From Ophiura sarsii (Eukaryota; Echinodermata; Ophiuroidea; Amphilepidida; Ophiuridae), in assembly GCA_035610835.1 (NCBI GenBank), contig CM069447.1, positions 60,023,048 to 60,087,047 on the forward strand: 64,000 bases of DNA, written 5' to 3'. The notes beneath the pieces are model-generated. The model did not search any database. It was not told where the DNA came from and saw nothing but the letters and a program-made list of their open reading frames with translations. The position numbers and the translations under genes were made by a program. Positions 35,442 to 45,795 of this stretch are shown one piece after another; the first letter of the stretch is position 1; each line of letters starts with the position of its first letter.

Positions 35442-35960
35442 GCCACTGTATAACTCTTATCACGGATGGCCATATGGGACAATCTGTATTATGAATAACA
35501 AACAAAATATCCTAATCTTACCTTGTGTCATTCCAAATAACACTGACATCAAAACGATCACTCCATATAAATAATAAACTATCACCTTATAGCGCTGATC
35601 CATGTTTAACGTATTGTTTTATAGTTGTAATCCGTATGACAAATATCCGCGTTAGGATAAAACGTATAAACCTCAACACCGTCAAAAAGATGATTATACT
35701 CTGGCGGAGTATACAGAGTTAATGCTGTGGTCCTCACAGTCACAATGATTTCATACCAAACACCAACCTTTTCACCACTCGGAAACAATCAAGCCACTCC
35801 CAAACATGATAAAAAAAAGTTTTGAAAGACGGGCAGATTTCACCGGTCGATTCCCAGTTATATTCGGCCGGCCGCATTGCGTTGTTACGGTTGATCAATT
35901 TGAACATACACTTTAAAACAGTGGCACCCGTCTATATATGGTCACGCGTTATGAACTCGC
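35442..35960. repeat. Segmental duplication copy A, part 1
   Basis: Aligns with 45796-46310. Both begin just after an ACGCCACTGTAT module and share GGATGGCCATATGGGACAAT, CAACACCGTCAAAA and CAGTGGCAC. About 10% divergence by eye. In copy A a 4.2-kb stretch (about 35960-40207) then interrupts the homology. Confidence 0.9.
35522..35603 (-). CDS. Candidate first coding exon, signal-peptide-like (copy A)
   Basis: ATG at 35603-35601 in good context (AAACATGG) opens 27 codons: a short charged start (MDQRYK), then a hydrophobic stretch (VIVYYLYGVIVLMSVLFGM), ending at a consensus donor ACAAG|GTAAGA in phase 1. This is what a secretory signal or membrane anchor exon would look like. Copy B (45882-45963) keeps the ATG, length, hydrophobic run and donor, with about 4 differences in 82 nt. 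Downstream exons could not be identified, so the gene is unproven; it may be a chance frame in a duplicated non-coding block. Confidence 0.35.
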
Positions 35961-36194
35961 CTCCCAATAGGGTGGTGCTGTTACACTTTTTAGTTTCATG
36001 CTGTCATATTCTAGGGGGGGTTGGGGTACCGCGCCATGTTGCGATATTTTGCGAAAACGATTGTGGTTATCACGTGATACGTATCGTTGAAAAATAATGT
36101 ACACTGTTTTAACGAAATGCACTGTGGGATTGTGTTACCAGCATAAAATCAAAGAGGTCGCAAACCCGGTCGCAAACTTGCTTTTAATTGAGCC
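35961..36194. other. Non-coding, start of the copy A interruption
   Basis: Short stretch with a GGGGGGGTTGGGGTACC run; no element boundary identified. Confidence 0.4.
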
Positions 36195-37332
36195 TACACG
36201 CTTAGAAATGTGTGTCAAATTTTGCTGTGTAAAAAAGAATGGTGTAGTTTTTTACCCAATATTGTGCTAAACATCGATTTCGTAAAATAACTTTTTACAC
36301 ATGCAATAGTTTACTATTGAATTCCGAGTTTTACACTCTGGAAGTGTAGAAAAGTGCCCGTAATTGGGTAAAACATGATTTGACACCATGAAAGTGTAAG
36401 AATTATGTGTACCAAAAATGACACAAGTGTTGAGTAAAACCTCTTCACAACCCCGGTTGTGTAAAGTGTTACACATAAGTGGGTCAAAATAGGGAACATG
36501 GTCGTTTCGGGGTAAACATTTACCCAACGATATTGTAGTTTTAAACTTTGTTGGGTAAAATATCTGTGTAGAAAGCCGTGTTACCGATCGATGTAACTAT
36601 TGTCCAAGGTAAAGTAAACTATGCGTGTAGTTGTTGCGGGAGCACATTAATATTATCAAGGCGATTTTTCAACGGTTTGCCGGCAACCTGACCTTCACAC
36701 ATCGGTCTCCCTTAAGAGTATAGCTTTATAATTTACTAGTTTCATTATATTTATACTTTTTTCATGTCAATCTCAACATTTACCAACTAATTTCAGCAAT
36801 TTCTTTATATCATGTCATATTTAGTCATATAAAATAGTTTATATTAACACAAAACACTTTCACATATCAACTACTTCGTTAGCACAGTGGATACGGCGTC
36901 AGTCTTCGAATATACAGAGATTGTGGGTTCGAGCCCCGGTCCGGTCAAGTTAAGGTAAGTTCTTCTAAAAATCTTTAATTCCGTGGATAATAAAATTGCG
37001 AAGAAGATTAGAATACAAATATGACACCCAAAATGGCTTTAAATATACCTGTATTTTTTTTAATTAATTTATGTGTACCAAAATGACACAAGTGTTGGGT
37101 AAAACCTGTTGTGTAAAATGTTACACATAATTGGGTCAAAATAGGGAACATGGTCGTTTTGGGGTAAACATTTACCCAACGATTGATGGGTAAAATGTTT
37201 ACTATGTGTTGTGTAAGACTCTACACAACCACTGTTATGTTCATATTTACCCAACAAACGACCATGTTCCCTTTTTACCATCCTGAAGTGTAGTATTTTA
37301 CCCAACATTGCTTAATTTTGTCTAAGAGTGTA
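36195..37332. mobile_element. 1.14-kb element with TACACKCTTAGA ends and GTGTAAAA/TTACCCAA subrepeats
   Basis: Terminal TACACGCTTAGA (left) and the complement of TACACTCTTAGA (right) form 12-bp TIRs with one mismatch. About 400 bp at the left and 260 bp at the right are packed with short words (TGGGTAAA, TTTACCCAAC, GTGTAAAA, TTACACATAA, GGGAACATGGTCGTTT) in both orientations. The middle 500 bp is unrelated AT-rich DNA with a tRNA-like segment. Architecture parallels the AGAGTGA element at 58287-59271. Confidence 0.75.
36876..36950 (+). repeat. tRNA-like segment inside the 36195 element
   Basis: GTTAGCACAGTGGATACGGC (A-box region) and GGGTTCGAGCCCCGG (B box) on the plus strand. The T-arm would pair only partly and no acceptor stem forms, so a SINE or pol III-like relict, not a functional tRNA. 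Confidence 0.55.
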
Positions 37333-37984
37333 GCTATAAGCTAAAGTGACATCTCTGAATGTATAAATAAAATGTGCAAAGGAGAAATTGTTGGGCACAC
37401 TGGTAAAATGGATTTACAACAAGTTTTGCTATCATTAATCAAACTGAACTCAAGTTAATCACTTATTTATCGAGCAATAATACAATTGTTTACGCATTTT
37501 AAAGGTAGATGTTCCGATTTTCAACTTGAAGTTTTCTATTCTACATGAAAGGTCATCATTAAAAAAGTCATGTTCCAAAGTTTGAGTTGCATAGCTCTAA
37601 TGGTTCTTATTTTAGACGCACAAGATGCTGTGAACTGTAGGCCCTACCCATTGAGTTGTACACAAACAATATCGGTGGTTACCACCATTCGCGGTAATTC
37701 GACGTTATTTCATCGATTTCTCCGTAATTATACCGATTTAGGCCGTCAAATTTCAGTATGATGATGAGAAAAATACGAGCTTTCATATGATATGAAAATC
37801 TCCGTATGTTTGAAATAATTCTGTGTTACGAAAATGTGATCGGGTCATCTACCTTTAATTGTTTAGATACAAAGTTAAATAAAAGTCAAGGATACATTTA
37901 TAATAGATAAATAAATAAAAAGAAAACTATAAACGCATTGGCGGCCTTTATAATTGATAAAAATTGACATAACAATGATGTTTC
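37333..37984. other. Non-coding
   Basis: No gene or repeat recognised; AT-rich. Confidence 0.4.
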
Positions 37985-38300
37985 ATTAATCCACCATTAA
38001 GTTTGAAAAATAGAAAAATAAAAGGATAACAAGCAATTTCCGGGAATCGAACCCGTGATTGCCGATTGCCAACGACATGTCCAACGTATGCACGCCACAG
38101 AGACCGATGAGTATAATTGTGATAGTTTTATTTTTTAACCATATCCATTTATTTATAACGAACGGATTTTTATTGTGCCATTTTTGCCAAATGTGTGTGT
38201 TGCTCTCGCACAAAATGTGTTTGTAATTTGATTATAATCCTTATTTTTAAAAGAACGGTAAGTTTTTTTGACATTTTCGAGAAGAAAAAAATGGCGTAAT
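37985..38300 (-). repeat. tRNA-derived SINE, same family as 28735-29060
   Basis: The minus strand carries TGGCGTGCATACG and GGGTTCGATTCCCGG. The following plus-strand words (CACAAAATGTGTTTGTAAT, TAATCCTTATTTTTAAAA) align with the 28735 copy. Confidence 0.7.
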
Positions 38301-38361
38301 TTATACGGTAAACCGTGTGGGCAAGCATACAGATGATGCCGGCATGCTAAGCAAATCCAGC

Positions 38362-38823
38362 ATATCGTCAGCCTGCTTCGATAATTGCCTAACTCATTTT
38401 GTCTAGTTCTTAGAAAACAACAAAAGTATGAAACCCGGTTACCTGTGTACCTGTTACTCATTTTGCATTATTGATTGATGGATATTCATTATGTGGAATG
38501 TGACTTGTATTGTTGATGCCTCAATTGGCGTGCATGGATGCACTAATCCAAGTCATATAGAAACAGATGAACACAGCCATACAATAATTTGATTAATTCC
38601 ATGGATTTGTCAATGCAAATTCAATAATGCAAAATGAGTAACATGTTGGAGTGGTCTGGTGGCCCTTTTGCAACAAAGCTCTTCAATAATCAACACTTAT
38701 GATTGGTCAATGACTTAGGTATTATAACAGCATGTGCATAATGTAATGAAGTCATGATTTATGCAAAAAACTCAATTTTGCTGAAAAGTGAGTTAGGCAA
38801 TAATCGAAGCAGGCTGACGATAT
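38362..38823. mobile_element. 462-bp MITE (ATCGTCAGCCTGCTTCGATA)
   Basis: TIRs of about 34 bp containing ATCGTCAGCCTGCTTCGATA and GCCTAACTCA. A second inner inverted pair (TGTTACTCATTTTGCATTAT and complement) lies at 38455-38475 and 38620-38645. Non-coding. Confidence 0.95.
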
Positions 38824-38831
38824 AAAACAAA

Positions 38832-38905
38832 AGTGCTCATAATGGGGCTCGAACCCACAACCTTTCGCTCTTCATGTTGACGATCTATCCACTACACTAA
38901 CCGTG
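38832..38905 (-). repeat. tRNA-like element, best preserved in the window
   Basis: The minus strand reads GCACGGTTAGTGTAGTGGAT at its 5' side and GGTTGTGGGTTCGAGCCCCA at its 3' side. A and B boxes are near consensus and the T-arm is good (GTGGG/CCCCA-like), but the acceptor ends pair poorly. Probably a SINE head; a tRNA pseudogene is possible. Confidence 0.6.
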
Positions 38906-40207
38906 CTAATTGAAAAGAATCATTGCAATAATTTGTTTAGGCCTATATCATGGGTCATGGGTTAATGCACTGTGTTAAATTCTACAATCCCGGCCGCCAC
39001 TCTGTTCAAAGGCACAAAAAAGTGGATTTGTTTTATGCTTTTTTTTGCAATTCTGAGGTGTGTGGATCGTGTTTTTTTATCAAATTGGTTAGATATCCGT
39101 CCATTTTAGAACATCTGAAATTTAACGTGCACCCACACACCCGGGAAAGTATGATGCCAAGGGCATATATTTTGCACGTAAATCCAATACAAAGTTTCAG
39201 AAAATCGACCAAAATATGACGTCATAACCATTGCTTCGGGACAAAATGGCGCGGTACCCACCCCCCCCCCCCCCCCCCCCTAGTCATATTCCTTAAATAT
39301 TTTTAAAACCACAAAAGCTACCTCAACGAATTTGGTATCATTTTAAAGCCCTAATAACAAGCTATCTGCCTGCAAATGGCATTGGTATTTCTAATAGCGA
39401 AGGGGAGATACATCTATTTGAAGTTTGGGAACCAGGAAGGGGTGCCGCCGGAAGGGGTGCCGCCTGTACAAACTCAATGGGGATAATCCCATGCTTTGTA
39501 CTTTTTACAATAACTAGTCATCCCCTAATGTTACAAACACCATTCTGGTCCCATTTTAAAGGATATTTAGTAGTCTTTAAGTATGTGGCTCAACAGACTT
39601 GTCAACTATTTGTAACAACTAATTAATTATGGATAAGACCATGATCATCGGCTTTCTTCCTATTCGCTACACAGTCAACATGAATAATCAGCCTCAATTT
39701 ATCGGATTTATAAAAATGACTATAACAGAAAAAGTTGTCAACCTATGATAGCAATTGACATTTTGGAAAGCTTGTAACTAGAGGAATTCAGAAATGCAGT
39801 TTAGATCAAGGATGGGTACATCCTTAACAAATATTTCTGAAAATTCTAAAAATATATAAAATAAAAATTGGAGATATTCACTAGCCGGTAAAATTACCTT
39901 ACCGACGTAGTATGTCATGAGGAATTCAAATATGTAAAGTAAATATTGATAGGGGTATAAAAATATATGGATCTCAAAATAAAAATTATCAACTCTGATA
40001 TTTTTCCGAACATTGTGCATCATACCATTTTAGTCCTTGGTTGTACTATAAACTATGGTTTCCTCATGCAATCTCCCTTCAGAAAATGTATACCTTTACT
40101 ACCTCAGGGGTATACAAGCAAATATAAATGTGTAAAGTTAAAATCATGTCGCGAAAACCAAAATCCGTGTGTAACGCAAAAGGAGGCGAGCTTATAACAC
40201 ATGACCA
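38906..40207. other. Non-coding; poly-C run at 39259-39280
   Basis: No gene supported. A poly-C run follows GGCGCGGTACCCACC, and GGAAGGGGTGCCGCC is repeated at about 39436-39465. Open frames at 38950-39219 and 39778-40197 have no recognised domains. Confidence 0.45.
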
Positions 40208-40918
40208 TATGAGTTCATATACAGAAATTCACAATATTAATACAAAAATTACAAGTTTAACGTATAAGATATACATACTGTACAATACGTAGGCTACACA
40301 AAGTTAATCCAAAACTTATCAAAATTATGTCAAGTACACGTGGACAATGGCGTTTTACGACGTGTGTACAATTCAATTATATTGTTTTGCGCATTTCATC
40401 TCAAATCGTGCGTTCCAAGCACGTTTGGAGAATACACAATACGTTAACGAGTAGTATTCCTTAGCACTGTATTCTATATTTAAAATGGCGTAATTCGTAT
40501 ACAGGCAACGGTAATGCAATTCACGGTAAATGCAGATGGAACACACATGTAATATTTTTGGTATTAATGACAATCAATTTAATTTAAAAGTTGATACAAA
40601 CTAAAATGCGAAATGATGGGTAATATTTAAGTCATGAACATACTGTATAGCATATGCCCTAACTGCTATCTACGGTAGTAGCAACAGCCACTATATAGAG
40701 TAGATAGCACCAAATGCCCACGCCACAAGTATGGTATGATGGAATATATTGATATAGTTAACTGAAGAACAACCATTGGCGTTCTGGAGTTATGAAAATG
40801 AATAAGCATCACGTCATAACATATTGCTTTGTTTTATTTGCAAAATAAATAAAATGCATAATTTATCATTATACGATACGGTACTCTAAGTTTGGGATTT
40901 GTTCATCACATAGGGAGG
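40208..40918. repeat. Segmental duplication copy A, part 2
   Basis: Aligns with 46311-47080. Shared words: TATACAGAAATTCACAATAT, CAAAATTATGTCAAG, ATCTCAAATCGTGC, AGAGTAGATAGCACCAAATG, CGGTACTCTAAGTT. Continues part 1 collinearly after the interruption. Confidence 0.95.
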
Positions 40919-41064
40919 AGTGAAACAATTATAATTGCGTGGTTGAAAAACAATTGTTTTCACTACATTAATCAAATCTAAATACAATTCATTTAAAAAA
41001 ATTAAAAAAAATGAATAAGTAATAAAAGTAATTAAAAATAATAATATAATAATAACATAAGATA

Positions 41065-41145
41065 GGCCAATGACAGATTCGACCCCACTGCCATTAAACA
41101 TAGATTTGGTAACAAGCGAGCGCTCTATCAACTGAGCTAAGCGAG
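41065..41145 (-). repeat. tRNA-like SINE remnant
   Basis: The minus strand reads GCTTAGCTCAGTTGATAGAG, a close match to a tRNA D-arm and A box, with TGGGGTCGAATCTGTC at the B box. The region between them is longer than in a normal tRNA. Confidence 0.6.
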
Positions 41146-41762
41146 GTGTTGATAGTGAAAGGTTTTCAGAGAAGATATTGCATGCATTCGAGGGAATTTA
41201 TTAGGTGTATCCGTAAAACCGAGCGGAACGAACTACTAAGGTTTTGTAACATGATTGGCACTCGCCTATTCTACATTCCATTGAATTGATACGTTACTTC
41301 AATGACTTGTACATTATGGATTAGGCTATCAGATACATAGCCGATAATAATATCTTGATTCTTAAAAAAACTGAACAAAGTTTAGTGAGAGCAACTGTAC
41401 AAAATATCTACAAATACAATGCATGGAGAACTTGGAATGGTAAATCGTTGGCGATTTCTCATCGGCGTAACACACACTGCAACGGTTTACCGTCGTGTTT
41501 GTCTAAGAGGGTATTAACCGTAACGATTTACCATTTACCAAAATCACCAATAGAACTTTTGATCAATGTAGGCGATAGTTTTGCCTCATCAGTCTGAGAG
41601 AACATGATTTTAAATATAATGTAAGAGATGATTGCTGACCATAATTTGTTGTCGGAAAATATAATGTTGTTGAATAGACAACTGTCTTAATAATGAATAG
41701 GTAAATGAATGAATAGGTGAATAGGTGAATGAATGAATGAATGAAACATGATTTATTTATTT

Positions 41763-41835
41763 ATGCAACGAAAGCACTCAAAGCGTCTCCCAATGATTGC
41801 CAGCAGCGGTGGAAAGACTAAAGAGGACCAATATT
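41763..41835 (+). pseudogene. Tc1 transposon 3' relict (copy A)
   Basis: AACGAAAGCACTCAAAGCGT, CTCCCAATGATTGCCAGCAG and CGGTGGAAAGACTAA match 47861-47935, the end of the Tc1-like transposase in copy B. The rest of the transposase is not recognisable here. Confidence 0.75.
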
Positions 41836-41926
41836 AATACAGACTCTATAATAAACGAACATGAACGATCCTTGAATACCCCGCTGTTTTCACCTCAAAT
41901 CCCATGCATAATCTTTAACTGATGCA

Positions 41927-42010
41927 TTCCAATCTGCTTACAAAGCTGCTCACAGTACTAAAACTGCTCTTTTTCGTGTAAAAAATGACATTGTAAATGA
42001 ACTTGGTATG
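41927..42010 (+). pseudogene. LINE reverse transcriptase fragment
   Basis: The plus strand encodes FQSAYKAAHSTKTALFRVKN then DIVNELGM and a stop. SAY-x-x-x-HST-x-TAL-x-x-V-x-NDI is the conserved palm-proximal motif of CR1/Jockey-type LINE reverse transcriptases. Only about 28 residues survive. Confidence 0.75.
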
Positions 42011-42747
42011 TGAATGTTCAATCAGTCACTCAAGGAGGTAGCTTCAAATTTGTGAATGAAAATACCAAAGTTGCAAATGTTTTGGCATGTAGAGGGTAAG
42101 GATATGTCAAGTATCAACATAAGGTCGCAGTATGCCCAAACCATTACAAAAACCTGCATTTTGGATCAGTTGCCCCATGGACCAGGTGCCCATATTCCCC
42201 TACGCATAATCTAATAGTTAGGAGATTTACGATGGCATATTAAAATATCGCACAACTGATGGCTGAATGTTTAGAAGAGTTTCTTGATCGATTGTACTTT
42301 AGTAGTATAGTACTAGTATGAAAGTCAGTCACATTTGTCATGGAAAATACTTGACCGGTTCAAATATTAGAAATTCTTGGTCGATTGCTTCTTCTGCTAA
42401 AGTTTTGTAATATAAAATTATATTTAGCTTACTTGCAAATTAAAATAGAAATATCTGTTATCTTTGTTGATATTTAAGGGCTTTGAACGATTAGCTCCAT
42501 TGATATGGGCACCGTTCTTATTCAAATAATTTATGCTGCTACATGTATGACGTTAATTTAAAAAAAACAATCTATGGTTCAATGCACATATCAAGAGCCC
42601 TTTCAATCCTTGTACAACTGTCTTTGATTCACCTGCATATGCCTGTTTCGGTTTGTTACTGGTGAGGTTTCGTGTCAACATGGTCAATCATAACTAAGCC
42701 GTGGTCAAACCGGTGTGAACTTCAACTTTTACCCACTTCAGGCTGGT
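42011..42747. other. Non-coding
   Basis: No gene or repeat recognised. This is the part of copy A opposite the copy B interval that carries the RAG1-like transposon. Confidence 0.4.
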
Positions 42748-43515
42748 CTCTGTGTGTGTTTGTTTTGTTATGTGTTTTGCCAAGAGTAAACCGTCTAGGT
42801 GTCATACCCGTTCTATATATTGAATGTTTCTATCTTGATTATTATTAATACTCTGGAAACTAGGTCAACGTGGTCAATGCTGCATTGTTTTTTGTAATAA
42901 GAAAACGCTTGAAACATTAAACGTCACTGGGGAACGTTTGTAGCCGTACTAGCCGACATAACTATCATCAACATAATAATGGCGAGTTAAAATTCGTAAT
43001 ATAAAATGTATTTTATTGTAAAAAGGACAATCAACTCTAATCAAAGATCTCAAGTGTTCATCGTCGTCACCCTATATCATTTTTCAAATTGTTCAATAGA
43101 TCAATAGTTTTTTAACTATGTTAAGAAGATTTCACATTTCCGTGCATTTAATGCCGGGCGTTTCATGTGATCAATTGATAATACAGAAATGAGGTTTGAA
43201 GTAATCAGCGGAATTAGTTTCTTCGTTTTCTGGACTCCCAGTATAATATAATTTGAATGAATTGTTCCTTTCTACCAGGAAAGTATATTTATAAACTTCA
43301 CCTAAGCATTTCTTTTGAACAAATAAGCCTACGACGTTTAAAATGTTGTCATAAAATGTACACAGAATACAAAGTTATTATGTGAAAAATTGACACATTT
43401 TGATCATCCTGTATTTTTGTATGACAATTTATTAATTTATTAACCAGTATGAATTATATTTGACTTGGGGCTCTATACTAATGGCTTCTCAAACCTGGAG
43501 TTCAATTATTATTTA
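42748..43515. repeat. Segmental duplication copy A, part 3
   Basis: Aligns with 56677-57371: AAGAGTAAACCGTCTAG, TCATACCCGTTCTATATATT, CTCTGGAAACTAGGTCAACG, CACTGGGGAACGTTTGTAGC, CAGAAATGAGGTTTGAAGTA. Confidence 0.95.
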
Positions 43516-43517
43516 AA

Positions 43518-43552
43518 CTAGCGGGCATCCGCGCTTCGCGCGGACCCGCTAG
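43518..43552. repeat. GC-rich hairpin
   Basis: CTAGCGGGCATCCGCGC, a TTC turn, then GCGCGGACCCGCTAG. A compact stem-loop directly after the duplicated block; it could be the end of a transposable element. Confidence 0.8.
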
Positions 43553-44394
43553 AAGATTTCCCGGGGAGGTAAGTAAACAAAGCGTAAGCAAATTTGATAC
43601 AATATCAAGAACATGTCCTACATGTATACATAGACGGGCCCTAAATAATCCGAATATCGCAGGTGCTTTTGATAATCCAGGTATACATGTGCCTGAAAGT
43701 AGGTAGGCCTCCCTTTGTCTTTCCAGATACCTATGGAGCCTCCCATGTGACCTGAAATGCAGGTACCCGTTGTCCCATTATATCCAGGGACCACATAGGC
43801 CTAAGCCCTACCCCTAATCCAGTTACCACAGGTGCCCTTTAATGGCACTGGTTACCACATAATCCAGGTACTGCAATGTGCCGTCGTTATATCGAGATAC
43901 CCAGGTGCCCTTACTTTATCATTCAAGTAACTTGAATTAATCGCGGGTGCCGAAGATAGCGGGCAGTATTAATATAGTCATATCACAATAGGCAGAGGTG
44001 AGTAATATCAAAGCGTTATAAATGTTTATATAAATATCAAGAGTATGTCATTATTCAGGTACCTAAAGTGCCCTTGATATAATGTAAGTGACATGGTACC
44101 CTTAATACACCATGCGCCTAGGCCCAATGTGCTCTTAAATGATACAGATACCCATGTTCCTATCCAAGTACTCCACACGTTCTTAATACACCGGTTGCCC
44201 ATAGGCCTAGGCCCTACCCCTCACAGATGGCCTTAATAACCCAGGTACCGCATTTGCCGGCATTATATCCATAGTATTCCATACCAATGTGCCCGTATTA
44301 TATCCAGTTTATAATGGAAAGTGCAGGTGCCGAAGCTATAATAGCGGGAAATAATAAGCCCCCGATATTTCACACAACATTAATTATGTTCAGT
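43553..44394. repeat. Degenerate array of CAGGTACC / GTGCCCTTA words
   Basis: From about 43660 to 44360 words such as CCAGGTACC, CAGGTGCCC, GTGCCCTTA and ATTATATCCAG recur every 20-40 bp without a fixed period. An old, heavily diverged tandem repeat; no gene. Confidence 0.6.
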
Positions 44395-44660
44395 CCCTTA
44401 AATAAATAGTTAGACACAAAAAACAACGTAAATAAACCTGAAATACGTCATTTTAGGACTCTGATGAGCTTTTACATTGCCTCTAGATTTAGTCTGTTAT
44501 ATCCAGTCCCCACTGGCATGACTTGCTCGGTAAATTACATGACTCCTAGACTGCCGAATTCTGCAACTTTTCGGCATTTTACGCGGAACTTTCAATGGAT
44601 ATTTCAACTTAATGTGCACTTTTTAATTCTGCCGATCCCCAAGGATAGTTTAGGTATACT
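44395..44660. repeat. Dispersed repeat, copy of 20640-20900
   Basis: Same orientation as the 20640 copy and highly similar until GATAGTTTAGG. Confidence 0.9.
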
Positions 44661-44846
44661 ATCTTTATTTTTAATTGTGAAAGACTTCTGTACTTGAGGG
44701 GTGCGTCGACCATGAAATCTTCTGAGTTTATTTTGAACGCTCGTCCCATTTTCAATGCATTTTCCTATGCGTAGCGTAAAACCAGAAGTTGGGCGTACCA
44801 ACATCAGCGCGATACCGCCCAACACTAGGGAAACCCTAAATCCGCG

Positions 44847-45610
44847 TATTGCGCGACTCCTAGACTTGGTTCATCTTCAGAAATTGCTCTTTAGCGCTTA
44901 CAACGCCAGGAACACAAGATATAGCGCTAATTGAAGAGTGCCAATCAAGTACAATTATCGCTATTAGCGCTAATTGCGCGACTCCTGGACTTGTTTCATC
45001 GTCATAAATTGCACTTTAGCGCTTACAACGCTAGGAACACGGACTAACGCGCTAATTGCGCTAATTGCGCCAGAGTGCTAATAAAGTGCAATTAGCGTTA
45101 TTAGCGCAAGACCGCTAATCAAGTGCAATTAGCGCTATTAGCGCTAATTGCGCGACTCCTAGACTTGGTTCATCTTTAGAAATTGCACTTTAGCGCTTAC
45201 AACGCTAGGAACACGGGATATCGCGCTAATTGTGCTAATTGCGGCAGATTGCTAACCAAGTGCAAGTAGCATTATTAGCGCAAGACCGCTAATCAAGTGC
45301 AATTAGCGCTAATTGCGCGACTCCTAGACTTGGTTCATCTTCAGAAATTGCACTTTAGCGCTTACAACGCTAATAAAGTGCAATTAGCGCTAATTGCGCG
45401 ACTCCTAGACTTGGTTCATCTTCAGAAATTGCACTTTAGCGCTTACAACGCTAGGAACACGGGATATCGCGCTAATTGTGCTAAAAACTAATGTGTTTTT
45501 AGCGCATTAGCGCACATTTGTACTAGCACTGCAATTAGCGCTAATTTACATTGATCTTACACGCTAATTTGGTGCAATTAGCGACATTTGCAAAATTGCG
45601 CTCTTGCGCT
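44847..45610. repeat. GCGCTAATTGCGC minisatellite with GACTCCTAGACTTGGTTCAT units
   Basis: Higher-order repeat: GCGCTAATTGCGC, GACTCCTAGACTTGGTTCAT, CTTCAGAAATTGCACTTTAG and CGCTTACAACGCTA cycle at least five times, with units from 78 bp upward. AGCGCTAATTGCGCT-like palindromes recur throughout. The frame at 45297-45491 only reflects two exact units. Confidence 0.9.
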
Positions 45611-45719
45611 AATAAGCCAATATCGCACCTTCCTCGTATGACGACAGGGGCCTAACATAATCAATCATCAATCCCGACGAGGGCATTTACGTGAAATTCA
45701 CGAGGTGACTGACTTGGAA

Positions 45720-45795
45720 AATGTTTGGGGCAACCTTTTACGAAAATTTTAGAAATCCCCCCCCCCCCCCCCCCCCCTGAAAAAAAACCTAGCTA
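45720..45795. repeat. Poly-C / CCTAGCTACGCCACTG module
   Basis: TTGGGGCAACCTTTTACGAA, a poly-C run at 45759-45777, TGAAAAAAAACC and TAGCTACGCCACTG. The same module is at 52560-52640. It forms the left border of copy B. Confidence 0.8.

Noticed and set aside
36876..36950. Functional tRNA gene
   Set aside because: A and B boxes are good, but the seven-base acceptor stem does not pair and the T-stem has mismatches.
38832..38905. Functional tRNA gene on the minus strand
   Set aside because: Best box match in the window, but the acceptor arm pairing fails and no clear anticodon arm could be drawn; treated as SINE-like.
45297..45491. 64-codon frame with an internally repeated peptide
   Set aside because: Two exact units of the GCGCTAATTGCGC minisatellite (78 bp, divisible by 3) explain it fully.
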